Assembly: GCF_011290485.1 (NCBI RefSeq)
Contig: NZ_CP048029.1
Span: forward strand, 1,285,155 to 1,349,154
DNA from: Caldichromatium japonicum
GTDB taxonomy: Bacteria > Pseudomonadota > Gammaproteobacteria > Chromatiales > Chromatiaceae
Direction of reading: 5' to 3'
DNA length: 64,000 bases
The notes below the pieces were generated by a model. It searched no databases. It was not told the origin of the DNA and saw only the letters and a list, made by a program, of their open reading frames with translations. Position numbers and translations under genes: made by a program. Shown piece by piece: positions 26,164 through 34,851 of the stretch. Each line of letters starts with the position of its first letter. The first letter of the stretch is position 1.

Positions 26164-27375
26164 ATGAAGATACTGGTCCTTAATTCAGGGAGCTCATCGA
26201 TCAAATATCGGCTCTTTCGGGTCGAGGATTGGTTGGTCCTAGCCGGCGGGATTGTGGGGCGGATCGGCGAGCCTCAAGGCGAGTTTCGCTTCAACTGGAC
26301 CGATGCCGTTGGTCTTGCCCGCACCATTCAGGCTGACGAACCCATACCCAGCCATCAGGAAGGGCTCGGCCGTTTGATCTACGCCCTGCGCGCCCAGGGA
26401 CTGCTCGCTGAGGTCGCAGAGATCGCAGCCATCGGGCATCGTGTCGTTCATGGAGGAGACCATTTCAGCGCCCCTGCCTTGATCGATGAGCGGGTGATCG
26501 CTGCCATCGAATCTTGCGTACCGCTCGCACCCTTGCATAATCCCGGGCATTTGGCAGGTATCGCCGCTGCCCGCGCCGCCTTCCCCAGCGTGCCTCAGGT
26601 GGCGGTCTTTGATACCGCTTTCCATCAGACCATGCCGCCTGAATCCTTCCGCTATGCCATCCCCGAATGGCTCTATACCCAGCATGCTATCCGGCGTTAT
26701 GGATTTCATGGCACATCCCATCAATATGTCGCCCGGCGTGCTGCCGGGCTGCTCGGCAAACCGCTGGAGCGGTGCAACCTGATCACCTTGCATCTAGGTA
26801 ATGGTGCAAGCGCCGCCGCCATCCGCGCCGGGCGGTGCGTCGATACCTCAATGGGCCTCACCCCCCTGGAAGGGCTGGTCATGGGCACCCGCGGCGGAGA
26901 TGTGGACCCCGGCGTCATCATCCATTTGGTGCGGCATCTGGGTCTGGACATCGAGGCCATCGACCAGCTCCTCAACCGGCAAAGCGGTCTCTTGGGACTC
27001 TGCGGCGCCAACGACATGCGCGAGATCCTCGAACGCGTCGAGACAGGCGATGACCGCGCTGAGCTGGCGCTAGCCGTGACCTGTCAACGTCTCAAGAAAT
27101 ATGTCGGTGCCTATCTGGCTGAACTTGGCCGGGTCGATGCTATCGTTTTTACCGGCGGGATCGGTGAGAATGCGGCAAGGGTTCGCGCCTGCGCCTGTGC
27201 CGATCTCGGGCATTTGGGGATAGTGCTCGATGGCTCGCTCAATGCCCTGCCCTCCAAAGAGGAACGCTGCATCAGTGCGCAGGCATCTCCGATTGTCGTC
27301 TTGGTGATTCCCACTGACGAGGAGCTTGAGATCGCCCAGCAGACCTGGCGCCTGGTCTTGCCGCATGGCAACTGA
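26164..27375 (+). CDS. ackA: Acetate kinase
   Basis: This 403-residue ASKHA-fold kinase converts acetyl phosphate and ADP to acetate and ATP. Motifs are the N-terminal 'LVLNSGSSSIKYRLFRVE', 'AIGHRVVHGGDHFSAP', 'RRYGFHGTSHQYVARRAA', 'LGNGASAAAIRAGRCVDTSM' and 'VFTGGIGENAARVRA'. The start at ATG 26164 has GAGGGGG upstream and aligns with the family; the frame extends eight codons earlier into pta. After the gene a small foldback (GGGTG...CACCC at about 27384-27403) may end the transcript. Confidence 0.96.
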   Translation: MKILVLNSGSSSIKYRLFRVEDWLVLAGGIVGRIGEPQGEFRFNWTDAVGLARTIQADEPIPSHQEGLGRLIYALRAQGLLAEVAEIAAIGHRVVHGGDHFSAPALIDERVIAAIESCVPLAPLHNPGHLAGIAAARAAFPSVPQVAVFDTAFHQTMPPESFRYAIPEWLYTQHAIRRYGFHGTSHQYVARRAAGLLGKPLERCNLITLHLGNGASAAAIRAGRCVDTSMGLTPLEGLVMGTRGGDVDPGVIIHLVRHLGLDIEAIDQLLNRQSGLLGLCGANDMREILERVETGDDRAELALAVTCQRLKKYVGAYLAELGRVDAIVFTGGIGENAARVRACACADLGHLGIVLDGSLNALPSKEERCISAQASPIVVLVIPTDEELEIAQQTWRLVLPHGN

Positions 27376-27438
27376 GAGATACCGGGTGCACTATAGCCAC
27401 CCTGCGCGCTATCAAAACAGCCTCATCCGGAGGTCCAG

Positions 27439-29160
27439 ATGCCTGAACCCACTCCTGTGTCATCGAGTAGTCCCTTTTGGAAACTGATTGCGCTAGCGCT
27501 GTTGCTGTCGCTGATCGGCATCTATGCCTTGTATAGCTGGTATGACAATCGGCTTCAGGCCCAGATCGCGGAAAAGGATGCCTTGCTCGTCCAACAAAGC
27601 AGTCGGATCAAGGAGGCCGAGGCCAAGCGCCTGGCGGCTGAAGAGGCGCTCCAGGCCAGCCGCGCCGAGATTGATCAGCTTCGGGCCGAGTTTCAAGCCG
27701 AACGCCAGAGCCTCAATGATCAGATTCGGCTGCTCGAAGAGGCCAGGATGGGGCTGGGTCAGGATCTCGAAGGGATCAAGGCCGCCCATACCAAGGCACT
27801 CGCTGAGGAGCGGCGCAAGACTGCTGAGGCTATCGCCGAACGCGACCGGCTGCAAGCCGAACTGACCGCTGCCCACCAGCGGGTCGAGCAGCTCCAGGCG
27901 GATTTGAGGCGGGTTACCCAGTTAGTCGCCGAGACCGCTGAGGGCCACCGTAAACGGATCGCCGAGCTCGAGCGTCATCTCAATGAACGGATCAGCCTGG
28001 CGCGCACCATCCCTGAGGATGCCGAGTTATTACGCACCCTCCAGCAGCTCGGACTGACCAGTACCCCTGCCGCGCAGACCGCTGAGTCCCAGGCGCTCGC
28101 CGCCGAGCTTGAATCGGCCCGCGCCGAGCTTGCCCAGCTCCATCAGGAATATCTGGCATTGCGCAGCCAGTTCGAAGAAACCCAAAACGCCTTGGAGCAG
28201 GAGCGGGCGGCACTCGCGCTTCAGAACCAACAGTCTGAGTCTCGGGATGTACAGGAGCGCGCTAAACTCGAGCGGATCGCCCACCTTGAATCCGAGCTCG
28301 CCGCCGTGCAGCAGGCCCATGCCGAACTGCAGAAGGCGCAGACATCCATGCAAGAGACTCTGGCCGAGCGCGAACAGCGGATCGCCCAATTGCAGGCCGA
28401 ACTGGAGATAGTGCGTGCCGCGCCCGATCAAGCCGAGGCGCTGGCCGCCGCCGAATCCCGTATCCGCGAGCTCGAGGCGCTGCATGCTCAGTCGTTACAA
28501 GAACAGACGGACCTGCAACAAGCGCTGGAGACGACGCGCGCCCGTTTGACCGAGCTTGAGTCCACATTGCAGGAGAAGGAGACGCAGGCCAGGGCCCCGT
28601 CTGATCTCCAGGCACTTGCTGAGGCGCAAGCCCGCATCGAGACCTTGAATACTGAGCTTGGGGAAGCCCGCGCCCGCCTGTCCGCGCTTGAGGCCGAACT
28701 GGCGGTCAAGGGGCAACAGGCGCAGGCAGCAGGCGATGCTGCTGGCGCACTCAAGCGCCTGCGCACCCTGATCGCCGATCTTGCCCGACTCCAAGCCACC
28801 TTTACCGAACAGGGTCTATTGGTACGGTTCGCCGAATCGGAACTGCGTTTCGCACCTGGACGCACCGAGCTACCGGCAGGGGAACTGCCCAATCTTGACT
28901 GCTTGGCTGAACTGCTCAAGACCTATCCCGAGTTGAAGGCGCGTATCGAGGGACACACCGACAGCTCAGGCAACCCCAGTCTCAACCAGACGCTCTCCCA
29001 AGGGCGTGCTGAGGCGGTGCGAGCCGCACTCATCGCCCGCGGCATCGACCCTGAGCGCCTCAGCGCCCAGGGCCTGGGTCCGAGCCGACCGCTTGCCGCC
29101 AATGCCACCGCTGAAGGCCGGGCCAAGAATCGGCGGGTGGAGATCTATCTTATCGAGTGA
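27439..29160 (+). CDS. Coiled-coil OmpA-type peptidoglycan-binding membrane protein
   Basis: This 573-residue protein starts after a strong GGAGG. One membrane helix (about 13-34, 'LIALALLLSLIGIYALYSWY') anchors it, with no cleavable signal evident. Residues ~36-440 are a nearly unbroken Ala/Glu/Gln/Leu coiled coil. The C-terminus (~465-573) is an OmpA domain with 'ARIEGHTDSSGNPSLNQTLS', 'RAEAVRAALIARGIDPERLS' and 'GRAKNRRVEIYLIE', including the Asp and Arg that bind diaminopimelate. It likely spans from inner membrane to peptidoglycan, as a spacer or tether similar in plan to MotB/TolR-like or PopZ-like scaffolds. Its specific partner is unknown. Confidence 0.85.
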   Translation: MPEPTPVSSSSPFWKLIALALLLSLIGIYALYSWYDNRLQAQIAEKDALLVQQSSRIKEAEAKRLAAEEALQASRAEIDQLRAEFQAERQSLNDQIRLLEEARMGLGQDLEGIKAAHTKALAEERRKTAEAIAERDRLQAELTAAHQRVEQLQADLRRVTQLVAETAEGHRKRIAELERHLNERISLARTIPEDAELLRTLQQLGLTSTPAAQTAESQALAAELESARAELAQLHQEYLALRSQFEETQNALEQERAALALQNQQSESRDVQERAKLERIAHLESELAAVQQAHAELQKAQTSMQETLAEREQRIAQLQAELEIVRAAPDQAEALAAAESRIRELEALHAQSLQEQTDLQQALETTRARLTELESTLQEKETQARAPSDLQALAEAQARIETLNTELGEARARLSALEAELAVKGQQAQAAGDAAGALKRLRTLIADLARLQATFTEQGLLVRFAESELRFAPGRTELPAGELPNLDCLAELLKTYPELKARIEGHTDSSGNPSLNQTLSQGRAEAVRAALIARGIDPERLSAQGLGPSRPLAANATAEGRAKNRRVEIYLIE

Positions 29161-29368
29161 GCCTACAACGACCGGCGTTTGCGCTGCCCCGTCTGCCTTG
29201 CAGGGGGGCGAGATGTCGTTTGGGGGCGATTCAGGCTAGAATTAACCTACTTTGGCAGCCCTTGGATCCCTAACTGCTGCTCCTTCAGTTTTTTCCTTGT
29301 GGATTTAAAGGTTTACCTATTTCTAAGCCAGCCTGCATCTCGTCCAATCATCATCCTTTGAGAACACT

Positions 29369-30931
29369 ATGACACTCGCTCGTTTGTTTGGAGTCCTTTC
29401 GCTTGGGGTCTGTTTGGTTTCTGGTGCGCCGCTTTGGGCAAAGGAGACGGGTGTGGTTGAGCCCGTGCCCAGCGAGGGGGCACCTGGGACTTTCACCTTT
29501 GCTGCAGTGGTGCGCCGCGCCCAAGAGCTGGCAGCTGCCCCTTATCAGCCCGACCGTCCGCCCTTGCCGGACTATCTCTCCAATCTCGACTACGACCATT
29601 ATCGCGATATCCGTTTCAACCGTGACCAAAGCATCTGGAAGACCGAGGGGTTACCGTTTCAGATGCACCTCTTCCCCCGCGGCTTTCTGCACCTTGATCG
29701 GGTGACGATCAATATCGTCGAGGATGGAGCCACGCATCCCATTCTCTTCCGCCATGACCTCTTCGACTATGGCAAGAACCAGGTGCCAGACGAGATGCCC
29801 GAGGACCTCGGTTTTGCCGGTTTTCGTCTGCACTATCCGCTCAACCGCGACACGGTCTTTGATGAGGTGATCGTCTTTTTGGGGGCGAGCTATTTCCGGG
29901 CTGTGGCCAAGGACCTCAACTATGGGATCACGGCGCGTGGTCTGGCGATCGACACCGGCCTGCCGACCCGCGAGGAGTTTCCCGTCTTTCGCGAATTCTG
30001 GGTCTTCAAGCCCACACCGGATGCGGTAGACATCACCGTCTTTGCCCTGCTCGATAGCGAGAGCGTCACTGGTGCCTATAGCTTTGTGATCCGCCCAGGG
30101 ATGGAGGCCGTCATCGATGTCAAGGCGCGGGTGTTCATGCGCAAGCCGGTGCAAAAGATCGGGATCGCGCCTCTGACCAGCATGTTCTTCCATGGCGAGA
30201 CAACGGATCGCTTCATTGATGACTTCCGGCCCGAGGTGCATGACTCGGATGGGTTGCTGGTCATCAATGGCACCGGTGAGCGGATCTGGCGCCCCCTAGT
30301 CAATCCGGTGGGGCTGAGGGTCAGTGATTTCGTTGCGGAAAACCCGCGGGCCTTCGGCCTGTTCCAGCGCGACCGCGATTTCGGCCATTACGAGGACCTC
30401 GAGGCCCATTATCAAAACCGCCCGAGTGCCATTGTCGAACCGCTCGGTGACTGGGGGCGCGGGATGATCGAACTCGTCGAGATCCCCAGCACCGCCGAGC
30501 GCTATGACAACATCGTGGCCTATTGGATCCCCGAGCGTGCGCCTACAGCCGGGGATGAGCTCAAGTTCGAATATCGCCTGCGCTTTGGGCGCGACCTGGA
30601 GGCAGGACTCCTCGGCGGGCGAACGCTTGCTACGCGCATCGGCGCAGCCGGAACCGACATCCTCGACTCGCATCAGCGTAAGTTCGTGGTCGATTTCGTA
30701 GGGCCTACCCTTGCCCAGCTTGCTCCTGAGACTCAGGTCGAGGGGGTAGTCACCAGCACCACAGGCGAGCTCAGCAAGCCGGTCGTGCAATGGAACCCCC
30801 ACATCCAGGGCTGGCGCTTGTTCTTCGAGCTCAAGCCAGACGGCAATAGACCGGCGGATCTACGCGCATTCTTGCGTCATGGAGACGATGTGTTGAGCGA
30901 AACCTGGAGCTTCCGATGGGTCAGGGAGTAG
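29369..30931 (+). CDS. opgG: Osmoregulated periplasmic glucan biosynthesis protein OpgG
   Basis: This 520-residue periplasmic protein (E. coli OpgG 511) is needed for shaping or branching beta-1,2-linked glucans made by OpgH. The signal peptide runs to about 'SGAPLWAKE'. The family core is clear: 'FAAVVRRAQELAAAPYQP', 'LPDYLSNLDYDHYRDIRFNR', 'FQMHLFPRGFLHLDRV', 'GASYFRAVAKDLNYGITARG' and 'PEVHDSDGLLVINGTGERIW'. Some OpgG relatives are now assigned glucanase activity (GH186). The 208 bp before it are AT-richer than the surroundings and likely hold the operon promoter. Its end overlaps the next gene by 16 bp. Confidence 0.95.
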   Translation: MTLARLFGVLSLGVCLVSGAPLWAKETGVVEPVPSEGAPGTFTFAAVVRRAQELAAAPYQPDRPPLPDYLSNLDYDHYRDIRFNRDQSIWKTEGLPFQMHLFPRGFLHLDRVTINIVEDGATHPILFRHDLFDYGKNQVPDEMPEDLGFAGFRLHYPLNRDTVFDEVIVFLGASYFRAVAKDLNYGITARGLAIDTGLPTREEFPVFREFWVFKPTPDAVDITVFALLDSESVTGAYSFVIRPGMEAVIDVKARVFMRKPVQKIGIAPLTSMFFHGETTDRFIDDFRPEVHDSDGLLVINGTGERIWRPLVNPVGLRVSDFVAENPRAFGLFQRDRDFGHYEDLEAHYQNRPSAIVEPLGDWGRGMIELVEIPSTAERYDNIVAYWIPERAPTAGDELKFEYRLRFGRDLEAGLLGGRTLATRIGAAGTDILDSHQRKFVVDFVGPTLAQLAPETQVEGVVTSTTGELSKPVVQWNPHIQGWRLFFELKPDGNRPADLRAFLRHGDDVLSETWSFRWVRE

Positions 30932-31470
30932 GCGATTCCCTCGCCATCCTCGAGTCGCCACCGGCAGCAGCAGAGGTTGTCTCTGCCGATCGACTGGCGA
31001 TCGAGATGCGGGTGCGCCTCTATCTCGAGGCGCTCGGGGTGCAGGCGAGTGATGAGCTCGACGCCCTTGCAGCACAGGTGAATGAGAAGGTCGAGTTCAG
31101 GTCGCGGGTCGGACAGCTGGGCGAGCCCCTGGAGGCGGCGATCGAGGAGGTCCATCTTGCGCTCGATCGGTGGCTGCTCGCCGAGCTAGACATCGACAAT
31201 GATCCCGACCGTCTGTCCGCAGCCCGCGCCGCTGTGCTCAGCGGACAGATCCCAGGCTGGACCCGCCGTTGGGCCGGTTTAAGCGATACCTCCTTGTCCG
31301 AGATCATCGCCGCCGGCTGGATTGCGGCAGTACCTGAACGCGCCCCATTGACGATGGACCCCAACCCGATCGACCTCTGCTGTCATCGGCTGGTTTCCCA
31401 TCTGCTGGCTGAGGCAAAAAGGCTGATCGCTCTGTTCAGTCACCATCGCCGTGGGCTACCAGGGACATAG
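30916..31470 (+). CDS. Unidentified protein encoded between opgG and opgH
   Basis: This 184-residue protein has no membrane span and no signal peptide. It is rich in Ala, Leu and acidic residues and predicted mainly helical, for example 'LAIEMRVRLYLEALGVQAS' and 'AIEEVHLALDRWLLAELDID'. I recognise no family. It overlaps opgG by 16 bp and ends 2 bp before the opgH ATG, so it is translationally embedded in the glucan operon. OpgH here is about 150 residues shorter than the E. coli enzyme and lacks the cytosolic N-terminal extension. A reasonable inference is that this small soluble protein supplies a separate regulatory or partner role at that face of OpgH, but no sequence similarity proves it. 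Confidence 0.7.
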   Translation: MGQGVGDSLAILESPPAAAEVVSADRLAIEMRVRLYLEALGVQASDELDALAAQVNEKVEFRSRVGQLGEPLEAAIEEVHLALDRWLLAELDIDNDPDRLSAARAAVLSGQIPGWTRRWAGLSDTSLSEIIAAGWIAAVPERAPLTMDPNPIDLCCHRLVSHLLAEAKRLIALFSHHRRGLPGT

Positions 31471-31472
31471 CC

Positions 31473-33545
31473 ATGAAGGTTCGACTGTTCAAATCCATCG
31501 GCTGGCACCTCCAGCAACTGCTGTACTTTACTCTGGTCGTGGTGACGACCTTTTTTTGCTTGTCGCTGTTATCGGTTGCGCTCCAGGATGGCGGGCTATC
31601 TGCCTTGGAGATCGTGCTTCTCGTTTTCTATACCATCCTGATGCTGTGGATCAGTGCCTCGTTCTGGACCGCGGCCCTCGGGTTCTTCGTCCTGTTGTTT
31701 GATAGATACAGGTATAAGGCGGCGCATGCCTCCCGGAGCGAGGGAATGGCGTTTAAGACAGCCCTGGTGATGCCGGTCTATAACGAAGACCCAGAGCGGG
31801 TATTCGCCGGTCTGCGTGCAATCGATGAGGACCTGAAGGCGCTCGCTGTCCAGGATCGCTTCGAGATCTTTATCCTGAGCGACACCCGCGATCCTAGCAT
31901 CTGGGTTCATGAAGAGATCCTTTGGCGCCGCTGGTCACAAGAACTTGGCAAGCCGGCGCGGATCTTTTATCGCAACCGTCCTGAGAATACAGCGCGTAAG
32001 AGCGGCAACCTGGCGGATTTCTGCCGGCAGTGGGGTGGTCGGTATCGCTATATGATCGTCCTGGATGCCGACAGCCTGATGAGCGCTGAGACCCTCATCG
32101 AGATGGTGCGGCGGATGGAGGCCGAGCCCAGTCTAGCCTTATTGCAGGTGCCGCCGGTGCCGATCAATCGGGTCTCGTTCTTTGCCCGGATGCTCCAGTT
32201 CGCCGGCAGCCTCTATGGGCGGATGTTCGCCGCTGGCTTGGCCTTCTGGCAGCAAGACATAGCCAACTTCTGGGGGCACAATGCCATCATTCGGGTGCGT
32301 CCATTCGCTGATCATTGCGGGCTCCCCAAGCTCCCCGGCCGCGAGCCCTTCGGTGGGGATATCCTGAGCCATGATTTCGTCGAGGCAGCACTTCTGGCGC
32401 GCGCCGGCTGGAAGGTCCGCCTGGCCTGGGATCTGGCAGGAAGCTACGAGGAGATCCCCCCGACCCTGATCGACTATGCCAAGCGCGACCGCCGATGGTG
32501 TCAGGGAAACCTGCAACATGCGCGCCTGATCATGGCGCGTGGCTTTAGGACCTTAAGCCGCATCCATTTTGCCATGGGGGTGATGTCCTACGCTGCATCG
32601 CCCCTGTGGCTGTTGTTTTTGATCGCCACTGGGCTCGAAGCCTATTTCAAAAGCCTGCATCGGCCTGTGTATTTCTTCGGCTATAACATCATTCCGATCT
32701 GGCCGCAATACTATGTGGTCGAGATGACCACAGTGCTCTGGGTGACCCTGGCCCTGCTCTTTTTGCCCAAACTTCTAGCCCTAATCTTCTTGGCCTTCGA
32801 CCGCGCCGAGGCGCGGCGCTTTGGCGGTCTGGCGAAAGCGTCGTTGAGCGCCCTGATCGAGAGTCTGTTTTCGGTCCTGCTTGCGCCGGTCTTGATGCTC
32901 TTTCAAAGCAAATTCGTCGTGGCGATCTTGCTGCGGACCAGCGTCGGCTGGCCCGCCCAACAGCGCGGCGATCATCAAACCGGATTCTTCGAGGCGCTCG
33001 GTGCGCACGGCGGTCAGACCCTTTTGGGCCTGACCGTCGGCTATGCGACCTATCGCTGGGTACCTGATTTCTTTTGGTGGTTTACGCCGGTGCTTGCAGG
33101 GATCCTGCTTGCGATCCCCGTTTCGATCCTCACCAGCCGCACCGATCTGGGGCTGTGGGCTAGGCGGCTGGGCTTGTTCCTGACCCCTGCCGAGACCGAG
33201 CCGCCCGCGATCCTCAAGCGCTTGGACGAACAGCTCAAGCGCTCGCCGCCCTTGGAGGGGGTTGCGGGGACACAGGGTCCCGGCGCTCAGCCGTTCTGGG
33301 TCCAGGCCATACTCGACCCGCGGGTCTATGCCCTGCATGATGCCCTGCTGTACAACGAGCCGCAGAACCGGCGCCGACGGCACATCCTGGAGGGCCTGGT
33401 GTTTCAACTGCAGGACGAGGGCGAGGAGTCACTGAGCTTGCGTGAAAAGCGCGCCTTGCTCTCGCACCACGATGGGTTGTTTCTCCTGCATACCCGCCTT
33501 TGGGCGACCCCTAATCCGCCAACACTGCCCCTTGCGTCGCGATGA
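31473..33545 (+). CDS. opgH: Glucans biosynthesis glucosyltransferase OpgH
   Basis: This is a 690-residue inner-membrane processive GT2 enzyme that polymerises glucose from UDP-glucose into the backbone of osmoregulated periplasmic glucans. Two N-terminal spans (about 14-40 and 48-72) precede the catalytic domain. That domain contains 'ALVMPVYNEDPERVFAGL', LSDTRDPS, the DxD motif 'YMIVLDADSLM', the base region 'GGDILSHDFVEAALLARAGW', and the R-x-x-R-W-type motif 'DYAKRDRRWCQGNLQHARL'. Several C-terminal spans follow (for example 'SYAASPLWLLFLIATGLEAY'). E. coli OpgH is 847 residues; the cytosolic N-terminal part that binds FtsZ there is missing. The last 35 bp overlap convergently with the beta-glucosidase gene. 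Confidence 0.94.
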   Translation: MKVRLFKSIGWHLQQLLYFTLVVVTTFFCLSLLSVALQDGGLSALEIVLLVFYTILMLWISASFWTAALGFFVLLFDRYRYKAAHASRSEGMAFKTALVMPVYNEDPERVFAGLRAIDEDLKALAVQDRFEIFILSDTRDPSIWVHEEILWRRWSQELGKPARIFYRNRPENTARKSGNLADFCRQWGGRYRYMIVLDADSLMSAETLIEMVRRMEAEPSLALLQVPPVPINRVSFFARMLQFAGSLYGRMFAAGLAFWQQDIANFWGHNAIIRVRPFADHCGLPKLPGREPFGGDILSHDFVEAALLARAGWKVRLAWDLAGSYEEIPPTLIDYAKRDRRWCQGNLQHARLIMARGFRTLSRIHFAMGVMSYAASPLWLLFLIATGLEAYFKSLHRPVYFFGYNIIPIWPQYYVVEMTTVLWVTLALLFLPKLLALIFLAFDRAEARRFGGLAKASLSALIESLFSVLLAPVLMLFQSKFVVAILLRTSVGWPAQQRGDHQTGFFEALGAHGGQTLLGLTVGYATYRWVPDFFWWFTPVLAGILLAIPVSILTSRTDLGLWARRLGLFLTPAETEPPAILKRLDEQLKRSPPLEGVAGTQGPGAQPFWVQAILDPRVYALHDALLYNEPQNRRRRHILEGLVFQLQDEGEESLSLREKRALLSHHDGLFLLHTRLWATPNPPTLPLASR

Positions 33546-34851
33546 CCGAGCGATAAAAGTGCGCGCTGGATTTGGGATAGCGCTGAAGGGTTTGGCGATC
33601 GACCCAATAGAGACCAAAACGCTTGCTGTAGCCCTCGGCCCATTCAAAGTTGTCCATGAGCGACCAGACAAAATAACCGCCGAGATCCACCCCAGCTGCC
33701 AGCGCCTGCGCTGCGGCGCGAAGATGCGACCTGAGATAGACGATGCGCTGGGGATCGAGGACGAGACCCGCACAGGGGGCCGGGTCGGCAAATGCTGCCC
33801 CGTTTTCGGTGATCAAGACCCGCGGGTTACCATAACGCTCTTTGAACCACCCCAGGACCTCGCCGAGGCCCTCGGGATAGATCTCCCAGCCCATGGCGGT
33901 GCTTTTTTCCCTAGGCGGCGGGAGACAGATCGCGCCTAAGGGTTTTGCCTCAGGCGCAGCAGCGACCCGGGCGCGGGTGTAATAGTTGACCCCGATGAAA
34001 TCACCAGGATAGTGGATTTGGTCGAGCGCGACCGCGCCGAACTTGGGCCAAGCCGGGCCGAAGATCTGGGCGAGTTCGATCGGATAGCTCGCCAAGAACA
34101 AGGCATCCAGGAACCAGCGGTTGACGAAAGCGTCGCGCCTCTGGGCGGCCAAGAGGTCCGCGGCCTTTGGGTAGGCCGGATGCTGGGGTTCGAGATTGAG
34201 CGCGATCCCGATCTGGCCGTGCCCCAGGGTGCGATATGAGGCGACGGCTGCAGCATGGGCGAGCAAAAGATGATGCCCGACGCGCGCCGCTGCAGAAGGG
34301 TCGCGCCAGCCAGGCGCATGTCTTCCCTCCAGGTGGCCCAAGACGGCGATGACCCAGGGTTCATTGATCGTGATCCAGGAGGTGACCCGATCAGCAAAGG
34401 TCCGAAACAGGACCTCGGCATAGTCGGCGAACCACTGGGGACTGTCTGGGTTGATCCATCCCCCGCGGTCCTGCAAGGCCATCGGCAGGTCCCAGTGATA
34501 GAGGGTGATGACGGGACTGATCCCGCGTTCCAGTAGGGCATCGACGAGCCGCTGATAGAAACCGAGTCCTTTGCGATTGATCGCGCCCCTCCCCTCCGGT
34601 AGGACCCGCCCCCAGGCGATGCTGAAGCGATAGGCATTGACCCCGAGCTCGTGCAAAAGCCCGATATCCTCCAGATAGCGCTGATAGTGATTGCAGGCGA
34701 TGTTGCCTGTCTCGCCATCGGCGATGTGCCCTGGGGTATGGGCAAAGCGATGCCAAATGCTCGGACCTGCCCCGTCCGCAAGCGGCGACCCCTCGATCTG
34801 ATAGGCCGAGGTCGCCACCCCCCAGCAAAAGCCTTCAGGGAAGGCGCTCAT
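33511..34851 (-). CDS. GH1 beta-glucosidase
   Basis: This 446-residue (beta/alpha)8 retaining glycosidase has no signal peptide, so it acts in the cytosol. The N-terminal 'FPEGFCWGVATSAYQIEG' is the GH1 signature. The acid/base is E164 in SWITINEPWV and the nucleophile is E349 in RVLITENGAAF. 'GGYFVWSLMDNFEWAEGYSK' supplies the aglycone-site Trp/Glu residues. The start at 34851 is fixed by alignment and by the ATGA overlap with the stop codon of the upstream ABC-like gene. Convergent and overlapping with opgH, it probably breaks down beta-linked gluco-oligosaccharides entering from glucan turnover. Substrate specificity is not readable from sequence. Confidence 0.93.
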   Translation of the reverse strand: MSAFPEGFCWGVATSAYQIEGSPLADGAGPSIWHRFAHTPGHIADGETGNIACNHYQRYLEDIGLLHELGVNAYRFSIAWGRVLPEGRGAINRKGLGFYQRLVDALLERGISPVITLYHWDLPMALQDRGGWINPDSPQWFADYAEVLFRTFADRVTSWITINEPWVIAVLGHLEGRHAPGWRDPSAAARVGHHLLLAHAAAVASYRTLGHGQIGIALNLEPQHPAYPKAADLLAAQRRDAFVNRWFLDALFLASYPIELAQIFGPAWPKFGAVALDQIHYPGDFIGVNYYTRARVAAAPEAKPLGAICLPPPREKSTAMGWEIYPEGLGEVLGWFKERYGNPRVLITENGAAFADPAPCAGLVLDPQRIVYLRSHLRAAAQALAAGVDLGGYFVWSLMDNFEWAEGYSKRFGLYWVDRQTLQRYPKSSAHFYRSVIATQGAVLAD

